From Parelaphostrongylus tenuis (lineage: Eukaryota; Nematoda; Chromadorea; Rhabditida; Metastrongylidae): DNA of 64,000 nucleotides. Numbering within the stretch: the stretch's first letter is position 1; every line of letters starts with the position of its first letter. A model generated the notes under the pieces. The model worked only from the letters and a program-made list of their open reading frames with translations, did not search any database and was not told where the DNA came from. This document shows, in pieces, positions 11,706 through 23,750 of this stretch. Position numbers and translations under genes: made by a program. The DNA is taken from NCBI GenBank assembly GCA_019055375.1, contig JAHQIW010007090.1:62001-126000 (forward strand), written 5' to 3'.

Positions 11706-13561
11706 GCGTTTTCCCCTTGGCCCTATGTATATCTACAGAACAAATGGTTCGATACGAAACCTTCTTTGGAGTTGTAGAACTATGAGCTAGGCGAGATTTA
11801 TTGATTAAAGATAGGAGAAAAGAAAAACGCTACATTCTATCTCCTTTCTAAATCCTTCTGAACATGGATTGGATGCTTTCTAAATAGCGATCTCTGATAT
11901 TGAAATGTTTTTTCAGGAACAAATATTCGATAAATTTTACTGCATATTCTGAAATGGATCTCACCTCGTCTTTAACGCATATGACGTTCTTTTTTTCCTT
12001 AGCTTCTTACCAGATTGACGTTATGGGACAAGAGTTGCATTTCCAGACTAACGTCAATCAATAAAGTCATATTGAATCCTTAAAATGACATTTTTTTGCA
12101 ACACTTAGTACATCTTAATACTTGAATGCTTTGTATTCACAAAGGATTGCGCTGATTTTGCTGAAACTTCTATTTGACAAGTGATTGATAATTTGAAGAA
12201 GATTGATTGTCTTCAGTGTTTTAAGTGAGCTTTGCCAAATCGTCACCACTTGCTTAGTAGTGGTTGCTTGATCCTGTTGCGATGATGAAGCTGAATGAAA
12301 AAGCTTACATGATGTCAGATGTCTTTGCTCACAAAACTAGCTCACCAACTGCACTGCGCTGCGATGATCCATTAGTTCTTTTGCAATTTATTTCTTATTA
12401 CACAACCTGAGCGGGCATATTGTATAGGTCCCAGCACTTCTTGCATTTGATTCGTTTGAGTTCAACTGCTATTTAAAGATACAGTCCTCTTCAAAGTTGT
12501 TTTCGAGTGCTCTGCCGCTCAAGCATTTTCCTAGAATGGTGGGATAGCTGTATTAGGTGCCTCCAGGTCTTTATCGCAGACAAATACCATCTTTTGCGGG
12601 TAGAACGTATTTAATTGCATTTAAGACATTTTTAGACAAACTTCAGATAGACAGAAAATTTTGCCAACCTCAGGAAATTACAGAGATCCTGTTGATCTAG
12701 GATAGATTCAAGCAGGTGGTCTAGCATATATCATCGAATGGAATCACTCGTATTGCGCTTAGAGTGTACCCGTTTTTTTATATTTTGTTTTCAATCGTCG
12801 TTCACCGCTGACTTGCTGTACATAGCTTTTTTGCACTATTGCGTCTTCTTTGTAGTTTCTATGCATGCCGACAGCAATATGAGCCACATGTTGGTGTGTT
12901 TGTGTCAATACGAACCAAATGTCATAGGTATCACATTTGTTCACACTCTATCTTATTCTTCTTCTCGATATGACTCAGTCCGTCCGTTTTCCTCTGATGT
13001 AATGAGGATTCAAATAGATGCACTTTCTTGAGGGGTAACTTTGAAACTTATGAAATATTCGCTCTTATCGAACAAAATTTTGAGGACACCTTGTAATATG
13101 GTCATTTGCGTTGAAATTCCCAGATTTATTTCTGAACTACTGAAAGCTATCTCTTTATTTACTACTTCATCAAAAAGATGATGTAAATCAATACTTGCAT
13201 TTACGTAAATGAAATGTCCTTCTCGAGTGTGGAATGACTATAATACAAAGTGAAAAATCGACTTTTCTCTAACATTGACATTACAATCAACCAGGTGTTC
13301 TTTGGTGATTGAGCGAAAGTACGAAGCTGATAAAAAAACTTATATGTTCGGCTGACGTCTCTACGCGTTTCTTCCTTGGAGCCGATTGATCCGAATCGAT
13401 GCTCCACAGTCGTCGTCTGTCCTCGATATGATGTTTGCCTTCGTTATCGTTCGACTCGCATCTTCTTCAGATGAGCACCGCTCAAATGAGAAACTCACTT
13501 AGTAGTGCTTCGTTTGATATAACTTTATGCATTCCCACTGCCCAGATCGGTCGCTTGATTA
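11706..13561. other. No gene recognised
   Basis: Several open frames of 60-97 codons occur on both strands (for example 12738-13031), but none shows a family motif or coherent splice signals. Confidence 0.4.
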
Positions 13562-13870
13562 CAAGAAGGATAAAGTTCTTGGTGTTGATCAATTCCTGAA
13601 GATGCGGCATGCATTCGTCTTCAATTTTCTGACTTCGTTTGAGGTGATTGAGTGCATGTCTGGCGTTCACAATGACTCGCGGTGGCCTCCCGTTGAACCG
13701 AATCAGTGCTAGTCATCCTCCCAGACAAGCCTGAGACCAGTCTGGTACCAATTTATCAAACCCGAAGGGATGGATGGCTTCGTGAGTTACAAGCGCGAGA
13801 TCAAACCATTGACGTCGTGTACGACGCAGTGCACCTCTAACCACTGCGCTACATGCGCTCTTCTCTTCTT
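13562..13870 (-). repeat. SINE family 1, near full-length copy
   Basis: This is the reference copy of the commonest family in the window, about 300 bp. On the minus strand a tRNA-like head has an A box (TAGCGCAGTGGTTAGAG) and B box (GGTTTGATCTC). A unique body follows with GGTTCAACGGGAGGCCACCG, and the end is 'gatcaacaccaagaactttatc'. Other copies: 6133, 11455, 25675 (partial), 40310, 42450, 46795 (fragment), 52087, 53035 and 61262. The head marks it as a Pol III-type SINE. That the tRNA-like part is the 5' end is inferred from family logic. Confidence 0.78.
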
Positions 13871-15759
13871 AGTTTCCAACCAATCAACTTTAAACACTCT
13901 TATTCTAGTTTTTGAGAAGTTTAACAGGAGAAAATTCAGTGAAATCTGCCGACTGACCTTAGCTAACATCTAGGTTATCTCATGTATGGGGAATCAATCC
14001 ATTTTTCCATTTGTTGCATGTTTTCTTGCAGAGTATTTTTGTTGTGCTTTGCTACTCCATGGATAGATTATCCATCACAGATGTTATACAAGACAGCGTG
14101 GCCCATCAAAATTTGAGTATCCAAAATGATTTTTATGGACTTTTTCAAATGAGTTTATCTAGTGCCTATCATGTGCCGCAAAAAATAAGATACACTTTCA
14201 GGCAGCAGCCACAAAAATTACATGTCGTGACGTTGTGTTCATGACACAATAGTTCACCTATTCTTAAAGCAAATTATATACCTTAGAAGTGACTCTGAAT
14301 AACAAGTCGTTTGGCTAAAACAATTTCCTCAACATAATTGAGAAGTTGTATCAAGAAGTGGCAATGGATTGGCCGGTGGTTCGTCAAGAAGGTTGGACAA
14401 GGCCGCTTCTATACTCTGGCCATTTTTGCTGCTGTAATGTTGGCTATGTGATCTATATTGAAAATGCTGTAGTGTGATGAAATTAGTGTATTTGACATTA
14501 TGGTGCAGAGTTCTATCAATTTCTGATGAAATTTAGTCGCCCTTTAGGTCACATCATGATTCAGAAAACGGTCGTGAATAATTACAACAAGTGAGACATA
14601 GCTTGGTCTTCTATTTTTCACCTTTCGACGATCATGGTCCTTCTTAGTGAGGAGCATAGCAATCTCACAAAGCAACGCCGTCACGTGTTCGCCTACAGAG
14701 TTCATTCTTTATTTCCTGACATGATGCGATTAAGAAACGACTAATTTTGTGAAACATTTCCGGAGCGCTCATCAAGAACTGGATCTACGGCCTAACAGAT
14801 AGGTGATTGTAATCTCCAGTAATTCTCCGCTCTACCTGTACTTTATTGATAAGCTTTGTCTCTATCGACACATCAGAGAGACAATTTACACAAGCAGACC
14901 ACATCCACGCAAGAATGCATGTACACATCCACAAAACCATTTGTGCAATGAAGATATATGGCAGTCCTCCGCAGCAAGGAGAGGGTTTCCTTAAACCCAC
15001 CTGCACTTCTTTTGAAGTGTGGGCGCTTATACTAAGGGTTTCGCTTACTATGAGCCATAAGTCACTTCGGGCTATCATAATGTAAGATTTACAAAATATA
15101 TTTATACCATTAGCGAGGCAGGAACAAGCAGAATTCCTTGTATGATAATCTATGGAGACAAAATTCAGTAAAAAGGACGAAGTTTCATTGAACACGTGAA
15201 GAAATGTCTCACTCAAGTCCAGCTGGAAAAAAAACCTTCCAGAAAGAGCTAGTAGTACTATATGAGAAAACTAGAGTGATAAGAGAAAAAATTCATCAAA
15301 TAAGGGATCTTATAGACATAGATTAAGGTGTGGGCTTGGGTCAGAGACAATGCGCTCATGATTGCACCCAGATTTCATTTGGAACATACACGAGAGGAAC
15401 TTTGAATTGTAATGCACTACCGTGCCGACCAATTGTTTGATATTATGTCATGAAATCGAGTCCACGCATCGCAAGATTTTCTCTTGATTTAAACCGATGA
15501 ATACAACCCGATGACGTGAAACCAATTTATAATGTGAATAATTTTATGTTTCAATTCAGTGCTTTATGTATATTTATTCAAAAGTTATAGGCACCTGAAA
15601 CATACACGGGTTCGGTCCCACGTCTAGAGCTAGCCACGTCGCCATCGATTCAGTGTCGAAAAGTTAGTGTAAGAGCAGTCTGGAAGGAGAGAAACACTCC
15701 TTGATATTTTGATCGTGCCCTACAACTCATCGAGTAGGCCATATATAGGGTACGAGAAA
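13871..15759. other. No gene recognised
   Basis: It holds a 143-codon minus ORF (14785-15216) that has Trp/Cys-rich, low-information content and no splice support. Nothing further can be supported. Confidence 0.4.
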
Positions 15760-16890
15760 AGTTCTGTCAATTTATTTCAGATATTCCATTAATTGAAAAT
15801 ATTGTATAAACAAATAAGTACATTCATTTGAAGGATTAATTACGTTTGCTAGATCAGCAACTATGACAGTAAACGGGAAAGTTTATGTCAGGTTCTCAAA
15901 ATTGCCTCCTTTGGCCCCTATACGTTCAGCGAATCGACTGCGAAAATTCCCAACGATGCTCGCACATGTTTCCCACCGTAATTTCGTTTTGAGCCAATAT
16001 AAAGCCCTTTTAAGTCGTCTACGGCAGTTTGGCGAGTAACCGAGACTTTCTCATCCAGTATGGACTACACGGAGTGATCCATTGGATTGAGATTCGGCGT
16101 GTTTGACGATCAAATGTCTTTGTTCCATAAGTCTGGAATCAACTCTTGACAGATGGTAATCGTTGAGAGGGCCGAATGCATAGGAGCCCACTCCCATTTA
16201 AGCGTAATTTCGTCGGTGATAAAGTGTTGAGTGGTCCGCCGCTCTAGTGGACCTCTTAATTTGATGTTCATAGCTGGCCAGCGTTGATTTTGACATTTCC
16301 GTTGATAAAGCCAACGGCACATCTCCGATGACGCGAATGCCGGCCCAGACCATCACAAAGGCCGGAAAATGATTACGGCCTATGGTTTTTTGCTGCTGTG
16401 GGCGTTTGCTGATACTGAAAGGAGTGATTCGACCATGAAAATCTTCTCATCCGTAAAAAGCACCTTTGCCAAATAAGCATCAGCTATCAAGCGAATCATT
16501 CTGCAAACCGTTGAAAACCGTTTTGATATCATCTTCGAGTCCGGAAAAAACACGAGCGATCTTGTAGCTGCGCAGCCAGTTTAGTTTTGACAATGTTTAG
16601 ACTCTCCAATCGCTGATCCCAAGCTTCCCGAGCCATTTTACGCATCAAACGCTCCAAATTCGTTGAGCTTGGCAGGGGATCCTTTGCATGTTTCACGGAG
16701 AAGACGAGGTGACGAACGACCTTTTAGAAGTGGTCCTCAATCCGTCCACTCTCTTTCAAATGCTTCACGGCTCTGTAGACAGTTGCCGGTTTGAACCCAG
16801 TCAATTTTCATAATGTTGGCCATTTTCATACATGTTTTGTTCAGCTCAGCTACTCCGATACGTGATTTTCGCGATCCATACTTGAGCACA
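15760..16890 (-). mobile_element. Degenerate Tc1/mariner-like transposase
   Basis: Minus-strand frames, broken by several stops and shifts, give a transposase in order. An N-terminal helix-turn-helix lies at about 16880-16740 (KMANIMKID, then a VYRAVKHLKESGRI frame). A TDEKIF motif with the first catalytic Asp is at about 16450. A WAGI and INGNVK region lies at 16340-16270. NLNPMD, near the third catalytic position, is at about 16085, followed by a C-terminal helix ending RFAERIG. This order is typical of the mariner superfamily. The 'gagaaaagttctgtcaattt' near 15755 may belong to one terminal repeat; the other end was not identified. The copy is not functional. Confidence 0.8.
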
Positions 16891-16963
16891 CCTGAAACAA
16901 GACATTTAAATAAAACAATTCCTAAGCCAAAAATGATCAAAGAATGCAAAGAAGTTATCACAG

Positions 16964-17269
16964 TTAATGAAAAAATAATATACAAGTGCTGAAATCGACA
17001 AAATACAGAATTGACAGAATCTTTCTCGCATCTGGTGTACATTCGTTCATTATATGAATGAGACGAATGTATGGCGCATCTCCGAAGTTCTTGTCAATGC
17101 TAAACACTAAATCGTTCAAACTATCAATATTCCTTTTCGTAAAGATCTTTCTGCATATAGGGTTGTTGCAGTAGAGCAAGAGAGTAAAGATGAAAGGCTC
17201 ACTAAGTGGGTCATACGTCATCGTGCCAAGGATCATTAGCCTTCCTCCTCTTAGATTTTTATGTACCAT
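16964..17269 (-). CDS. Possible exon, unidentified conserved-looking protein
   Basis: The minus frame is open for 101 codons from an ATG at 17269 and looks protein-like. It has a GGRLMILGTMTYDPLSEPF start, mixed hydrophobic helices, FSIDKNFGDAPYIRL, then MNECTPDARKIL. It directly abuts the N-terminal end of the mariner relic. Weak donors exist near the end (a GTATAT after DFSTC). I do not recognise the family and found no partner exons. It could be an exon of a host gene disrupted by repeats or part of another mobile element. Confidence 0.35.
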   Translation of the reverse strand: MVHKNLRGGRLMILGTMTYDPLSEPFIFTLLLYCNNPICRKIFTKRNIDSLNDLVFSIDKNFGDAPYIRLIHIMNECTPDARKILSILYFVDFSTCILFFH

Positions 17270-18908
17270 TAACGGCTTCTTTTTCGACTTGACATATTGT
17301 TAGACGATCAAATATAGCCAAAGAATATCAACAGTTATCCTCGTCGGTAGCAGCGACATCAAAGGAGAGAACAGTACAATGCCAGGCACAAGTAGTAGCA
17401 CTTACTGTTCACTTTCCTTTGATCAATAATAGATGCCAAGGAAGCAAATCTATTGAGGGTGAAAAAAAAACACAAAAATAATGCCAAATTTTGTGAAATC
17501 TGAAAATTTGGGAAGTCTTGGCAATCGCTTAGTGCATTCAAGTGTATTCATCTGCCTGTTTTTTGGACGTTCTGTTCCGTAAGTACTCAAAACCAACCAC
17601 GTATGTTGGTCGGTCGGTGCCGATCGTATCCGTTCCGTCGTTCTTTTGACAACGTCGACAAGCAAACTTTCTCATCTACCGCATGCCTCTCGCGAAAAGA
17701 CGATTCGACACTAATTCAAACAGGTGCGATTTTATTTTTTGTTGATGAAGAGATAAAAGCTGAACCATTCGGAGCCAATTGATCAAATAGAAGCACCCGA
17801 TGATGGTCAATCCGTTATTGATAATATATGCATTCGACAGCATTCGTAGCATTATAGAGTTACTCAAGTACAGATCTAGTTTATACAATAGCATATGGCA
17901 GCCTACCGATGTATTAAATTAGTCTTTTCATTCGACGAGCTAGTGTGTTAGCAACTTCCTAACCTTTTTAGAATGGAAAGGTTTGATTAATGTGTGGTGT
18001 GACATCGAGCCAACGATCATCTAAATATTACTCAAGTTTCTCCAACTCCTGTGGTACACTGTTCATTTGTGTTGGTGGTATTAGTGAGATCTCTCAAATT
18101 ATTGTTCAAGGTAGCATTCTTGTATTTGTAACAATGAAATAACATGGCTGGTTCGGTCCTCCTTCACGCTACTGTAGCCGAATTTAATTTTGTAGGCTTA
18201 TGCTGTGAAAATCGACTAATTAAGTCCCAGTCAATGCTTCGGTTGAGAAAAGTTTGAGATTAAGAACGGATCAATAAGCGCGATAATTCTAAGTTTACTG
18301 TCCTCTAAGGCTATATTTCAGACTCTAAAAATAATTTACTTTATAATGAATACTTCTAAATAGGAATTGCCTTCAAAGATGATGATATCACCATTTTTAA
18401 TTAGATAACTTTTGATCGTGTGTGACACTATCGCTTACATTATCTTCACTCGTCACTGTCATGGCCACAAATTCTAATACGATCGATACATAGACTTCGT
18501 ATTTAAAGAAACTCAGCGTTACAAGCGACAAAATCGCTCTTGAATTCGTCAAATAACAGAACTTGGGAGCAGCTCGTCGGCCACCATCTCAAAAACAAGA
18601 CAACAAACCGTGTTGTTTGAGGTATGACAATTTTATTCTCAAGTACTCATTGAGAGTAAGTTATTGACCATTACAGCTGTTTCTTCTCTTGAATGTAAGT
18701 CGGATGAAAATGAAAATATCGCTGGAACATGAAAACTCAAATCCAAAACACTTTAACAACATCAACAACAATGCAAAATTTGTCAATCAACTGATAAGTG
18801 TTGTTAACTTCCTGTGATATTAGAACTTCTATATATATTCAACACAAGCAAAAATTAGCTAATTCCCAAGGCTGACTATCGATCAATCTTGACATTGATC
18901 GAAATATT
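17270..18908. other. No gene recognised
   Basis: Short open frames only. The one at 17676-17894 (minus) is hydrophobic but has no family motif. Confidence 0.4.
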
Positions 18909-19126
18909 CCGTGATTTTCCTTGCTTTATCAAACACGAGGTTGTTAGTACAAGTTTATTTTGTACAAAGTAGCAATAGAGATCGTATCGGTGGCTAAACA
19001 ACAAAGCGGCTCTGAGGAAAGCAAGAGTGCCGAAGCGCTAGCCGCCGACACAATCTCAATTGTACCATTTTGTACAAATAAACTTGTATTGACAAACTCG
19101 TGTTTGCTGAACTAAGAGAATCACGG
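18909..19126. mobile_element. Inverted-repeat (MITE-like) element
   Basis: Two arms of about 74 bp (18909-18982 and 19053-19126) are inverted copies at roughly 80% identity by eye. Shared phrases are 'ccgtgatt', 'caaacacgag', 'acaagttta' and 'gagat'. The 70-bp centre is GC-richer. It contains an outer 8-bp stem (GGTGGCTA/TAGCCGCC) around CTGAGGA...GCCGAAGC, which resembles the hammerhead-like core at 6878 but lacks the GAAA. No transposase is present, so it is non-autonomous. Confidence 0.65.
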
Positions 19127-19889
19127 GATTAGCTAATTGATCAAATTTTTGCCTTCACCAAAATCACTTCGATCATCACACTATAATGTTAAAAAAAAAA
19201 CAAAAAAGATGAGAACATCCCCTTGATTTATATTGGAATCAATAAAGCTAATCTGTAGAAATTGATTTTTAAGATATCTTTGAAACAAGCAGGCATGTTG
19301 AAATCGAATCCTTGTGCTATCTGTTGAACATTGTTGTCTCATTTTATAACAAATCTTCAATAACAAAGGCAATAGCAATGTAAGCAAAAAGCTTCACAAT
19401 AAATTAAATGCTCAAAACAAATGTGCGTGAGTGAAAGTTCACGCTTCTATTTGTTGACTTTACAAACGGACTACAAATGTCAAGCGTTGTAAAAGCGATA
19501 AGTTAACTAATTACGAGGCAGGATTTTCTCGCCTATTTTTCTATGGTTTTGAGAATAAGGAAAACCTAATAAATATGTCAGGAGAATTATGGCGAGAACT
19601 TTGAGGTGTCAATGTTTACTGCTTGAAAAAATAGTTTCATTGTAACTCGTCCCACTCTACCTTGATGGGAATAATTAGTGTAGCTGAAAAAGTCGAAAAA
19701 AAATTTAAAAAAATAAAAACTTGGATAAAAAAAGCAATTATGGTAAAGAATCTCAAGAGCGTATCAATTTCGAAGTGTTAAGCGCATGAGCGTAAATTGA
19801 TTGTTTGAATGTATGAATATTAGAGTTTCTAACAAAATATGAACTGTGAAAAAATTTACTTGCCCACAAATTCCATACATTAAAGCGGT

Positions 19890-20225
19890 CTGTACTGAGA
19901 CATAGTAATTAATAGTATTTTCAGTGATTTTTTTGTAATTTTATTAATTTGGTAACTTCTAGTGGCTGGTATTTGTTCTTATTTAAAAAATGAAAAAATA
20001 TTTTTTCGCCGAAAAGCGCGCGTGTTTGTCCGCCTTTTTATGCAAAAGTTAATTTTATTCCACGACGCCTTAAACGGAGATTTTGGGTTTTGTTCTTTAT
20101 GCTCTATTTTTGGTTTTCTTCTTTATGCTTATTTGTCCGCAATTCAATATGCACCATATTTAGCAATATATATAGCGACTGCGTCGCGTGTTGCGTAAGA
20201 ATTCAATGTGGTACCTAGGGAAATA
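19890..20225. repeat. Dispersed repeat, second copy of the 8990-9230 family
   Basis: The shared motif order with 8990-9230 includes a 'gccgaaaagcgcgcg' block and a 'tcaatgtggtacct' end. The ORFs over it (19962-20198) are not protein-like. Confidence 0.45.
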
Positions 20226-20784
20226 ATATTTTTAAGTAGAAATTAGCGTGCAGGTTCTGCGATATCGATTCCATCCACTTCTTTATGAGTTTTTTTCCTA
20301 AAAAGTACGCTAAAGAATTATGTTTTTGAACTTGACTTTTACAACATCGTCGAAAAAACGTTGGATATGCGTTACGTAACCGGTAGTTATACGATTTTAT
20401 CAAGAACTAGTAAATTGTTCGACAACAGTGCTTTTTTGTTATAAAATTGCGTTCATAGAAGGACCTTCAAAACTATCGACTCCAAAGGAAAATGCACTCC
20501 TCTAAGGGACCGTGGGAGGCGATTGAATCAACGGCCTATTTGCCGATGACGGGTATCACTAACCACTCAGCACTACTGATAATTGTGCTGAACGGGCAAG
20601 GCTTAGGGTGTGCTCTTATTGTACCCAGTGGGTTTATTATGACAATAACGATTGTGATAATAATGATAAGAGTATTACTACTTCTTATGCACTGTACTAT
20701 CCGTCTTCACTGCCTTACTTACGGCGTTTTCAGAGCTTTCGACACTTTCTTGACACTCTACTGTTCCGTCTTCACAGTTCTTTT

Positions 20785-20890
20785 CACTGTAAGAATCCAG
20801 TACATCTAGCATCCAATCGCTATTTTGTCTTCTTTTTGAACGTCGTACAATACTGGTTGAGCATATCTCTTTGCACTCTCAAGAATAGCC
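20785..20890 (-). repeat. Partial SINE family 2 copy
   Basis: It matches the tail region of the copy at 43893-44118: 'gaacgtcgtacaatactggtt', then 'ctctcaagaatagcc'. The tRNA-like head is absent. Confidence 0.5.
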
Positions 20891-22135
20891 CTTCCTTAGT
20901 CATTTGACAGCTTAAAAAACGAAATTTTTAACAGTAACTTTGATTTTACATAAAAGGTTCCAGTTAGGTGTAGCAGCAGAAATAAGCTTACATTTCACAC
21001 TGTTTTTTTCCGCACGTAAGAGTTTAACTGCATCAAAACCACATGAGTATTTAGATGAAGTCACGGAGCATCTAATTAATGAAAAAAACCTGGGAGTTTT
21101 TTTCGAAATGGAGCGAAAATCTTTGATTGATTAATGAAGATCGCTCACTTATGGGACAGACGTTGAAACGCGACTCTAGCAGGGCATAATGCGCTCTGAA
21201 AGTGGGATCCGATTTTCTCCTGGCTGCTGCAGTGTACTAAGAAGATTCTAGAAAACTAAGCAAGGTATTACAGTCGTTGTTTTTGAGCTATCGAGTGGCT
21301 ATCAAAAGTCTGGTGGAAAAGTTCTGTTCGGCGAAAAAGATCTCCAAAAACGCGTGCACAGTATGTTGAGCACTCCACTTATCAAAGGATTAGAAAAAGT
21401 CAGTTTTCAAAATATTATCAACACGCTTCGTTCTAACGTAGATGGAGTTTCATTTCTTATTGAAGGAAAAAAACTCTAGCAAATGGTAGAAAAATCTAAT
21501 TTTCTAGATATAATTACCAACGAAGTGTCTTATAATATGAGTCACCTTTTGCTGAACAATAACAAAAAGTTTGAAAACACATTTGAAATAAAAAGGATGT
21601 CTTTCCAAGCCCTCAAGGAGTCGAAGTCTGTCGAAACGTCAGCTGTTGTGAATAGACTGTTTAATGAAAACCTCGTATTTGCTCTTTGAGAGAACCAGGG
21701 AAATATTGATCAAATCCGAGGTTAAACCAGTGACTTAAGCACACACTGGTACTCAACTCTAGTTAAATTTCTTCTCGACCTTCTTCAACGTGTAAGCTGG
21801 CCAAACCCTTCTCGCGGTATTCTGTTATTGTAGAATTTTGATAGTGGAATGATTGTTCTCAACCTCTGCCTCAAACTGGAAAACCGTGACATGAGATGAA
21901 CTAACAGCTCCTCTGGTACAGTGCAATCCGAGAATATTATCACAGCCACCATGAGGCTGCAAACATTCAACAGAAGATGATCAATGAAGTTCATAGTGCC
22001 TGAACAATTCACGTATACTGGCAATTATCAACAATACTAAGTAAGCCCGCAGTTTTTTAGACGATATAAGGTATTGATTAACTTCCCACTAATGGAAAAA
22101 TCAAAATCTCCCTACGTAGAAAGGGATTCGGGAGG
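20891..22135. other. Unassigned open frames, possibly eroded mobile DNA
   Basis: Plus-strand frames at 20940-21134 and 21483-21689 have mixed charged/hydrophobic composition (for example KRMSFQALKESKSVETSAVV) but no family could be named. They may be pieces of one decayed element. Confidence 0.25.
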
Positions 22136-22382
22136 CACCGTGGCCGAGTGGTTGTGATGCTCGTCGCGGCGCGCGTAGAGCCGAGCTCCACTACTCCCTC
22201 CCCCCTCAACAACAACGTCCTGTGGAACACCACAGCCAGGCTATCCTCGAGTTTGCAAGAAGCCTCGTTCAATCAGTATTCTACGCCGTTCAAGAAGAAG
22301 GCGATTAAACGAATTGAATGCTAGAAGTACTGGGACCCGCACAATGAAAAAAAACACTGTGATGACGAACCAAATAAAGTGC
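22136..22382 (+). repeat. SINE family 2 (tRNA-Ser/Leu-like head)
   Basis: It starts CACCGTGGCCGAGTGGTTGT, a class II tRNA-like A-box region (GGCCGAGTGG). A body follows with 'cacagccaggctatcctcga', 'gaatgctagaagtactggga' and the tail 'aaataaagtgc'. Copies: 29438-29672 (+), 43893-44118 (-) and 20785-20890 (partial). Confidence 0.7.
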
Positions 22383-22559
22383 TGGAAAGAGAGGGATTCA
22401 GTTTTTTGAATGACGTTGGGAGATCTGTGTATTTGAGTTATTAAAGGATAGGAAGATTTCTGATGATTCTAATTTCTTTCGAGGATTCTTTGCCACAATT
22501 TAATTACCCTTGGCACAGATATAAGGTCATGATAGTTAATGTGATAAAAATCTATTGCA

Positions 22560-22656
22560 GATCATCAGAGGAAGAACTTCAGAAGAGCCTAATGGCTTAT
22601 CGTGATTCAATCCGAATCTATCGAAGTAAATCTGTAGATCTCGGCTTTCTCTCAAG
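22560..22656 (+). CDS. Possible internal exon, unrecognised
   Basis: The stretch is bounded by ATTGCAG and CTCAAG|GTGCG. The frame reads SSEEELQKSLMAYRDSIRIY then RSKSVDLGFLSR, with charged, helical composition typical of real coding sequence. No neighbouring exon with matching phase was identified and no family is recognised. Confidence 0.3.
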
Positions 22657-22818
22657 GTGCGTTATCCTTTTCCATTGAAAATTAGACTGACGAGAACTCT
22701 TAACACTTTGAGTTAGTAGTCACAACACTATGTATTCGCTCAATTCAGCAAAGATACTCTTCGTAATTTTGGGCTTGACATGACGGCAATGGACTGATTT
22801 GGAAAAAAAACCGTAGCG

Positions 22819-23109
22819 GTGAAACTTTTGTACCACTACATCAATACTGGAAAAATTACATTCACAACTATATCTGATAAAAAGAGTGGCTCCGATATTA
22901 TCTTCAAAAAAGGTTTTAACAATTATACTTCAAAGGAGAGGGTAACGCCGAAAAGCGTAGTAATTCACAACGTCAGGAAACTGACAAAGAGCATCGGTAC
23001 TAAGGTTCGCTCTGCTCCCCATTGTTCCCTTGTGTCGGCACAAGAACGCGTTAGCCTGACTACTTTAGATGGTAGGTTCAACGCGACCGACATTCTACGG
23101 CAGTCATGA
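22819..23109 (+). CDS. Unidentified 96-codon open frame
   Basis: The open frame ends in TGA and has a basic middle (PKSVVIHNVRKLTKSIGTKV) and a polar tail. It could be an exon downstream of 22560 or part of a mobile element. The start is uncertain because the frame begins inside an A-rich tract. Confidence 0.2.
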   Translation: MKLLYHYINTGKITFTTISDKKSGSDIIFKKGFNNYTSKERVTPKSVVIHNVRKLTKSIGTKVRSAPHCSLVSAQERVSLTTLDGRFNATDILRQS

Positions 23110-23483
23110 GAAAACAAAATTCTTGAGTAGCACTCGAATCAACCCACGAAATGTCTAAGGCTACTGTGACGACGAATGAGAGAAATCGAATTGGATATGG
23201 AAAGTGCTGATTGATGTGGTGACGAGTCATGTGAATAAGATAAATAAATAATATTGATCAAAAAAGCTTAACACACTCTATAGCGCTTTCGCTAGCTCAC
23301 TCTTTGAGTATACGCGATCAGAATATGAGACGCAATCAACTCACTTATTTCTATCATAATATTTTTGAACGTGATCACCACGATGTTTAATGCTTGTGTA
23401 GTCATTGACCCTTTCGGGACAATGTGTATCCATTTAAATCTTGAGTTTCTGGTGATATTTTTCTCTGGAAAACTCCTTATTTC

Positions 23484-23750
23484 TGGATATACCCAGTGAT
23501 GTAGAGTAATATGGGAAGCGTTTGCGTCAGGCGGGACTTGAACTCACATCTCGCTCTATCCGAGAGCGTGCTCTATCTCGTTGCACTACTGACGCCCGTT
23601 TTGCCATCACTCTTTCTACGCTACAACGCATCTATCTGTCACCAGCCAACGGCCAACGGCCGCGTAGTCGGTATTGACATTGAACCCAGTCAAGCTGACA
23701 GATTTGGTTAGAAGTTTTGCATATCACTCTACATCACTGTGTATATCTGC
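23484..23750 (-). mobile_element. TIR element enclosing a 72-nt tRNA-like sequence
   Basis: Terminal inverted repeats of about 40 bp (23484-23523 and 23711-23750, sharing TACCCAGTGATGTAGAGT) bound 267 bp. Inside, on the minus strand, 23595-23524 is a 72-nt tRNA-like unit. Its 7-bp acceptor stem is GCGTCAG/CTGACGC, its D-arm is GTGCAACGAGATAGAGCAC, and its T-loop is GTTCAAGTCCC. No protein is encoded. Related copies: 34560, 38376 and 50330. A plain SINE would not have inverted termini, so the mode of spread is unclear. Confidence 0.72.

Noticed and set aside
14785..15216. 143-codon minus-strand ORF
   Set aside because: No known motif, erratic Cys/Trp-rich composition and no splice context; best explained as chance.
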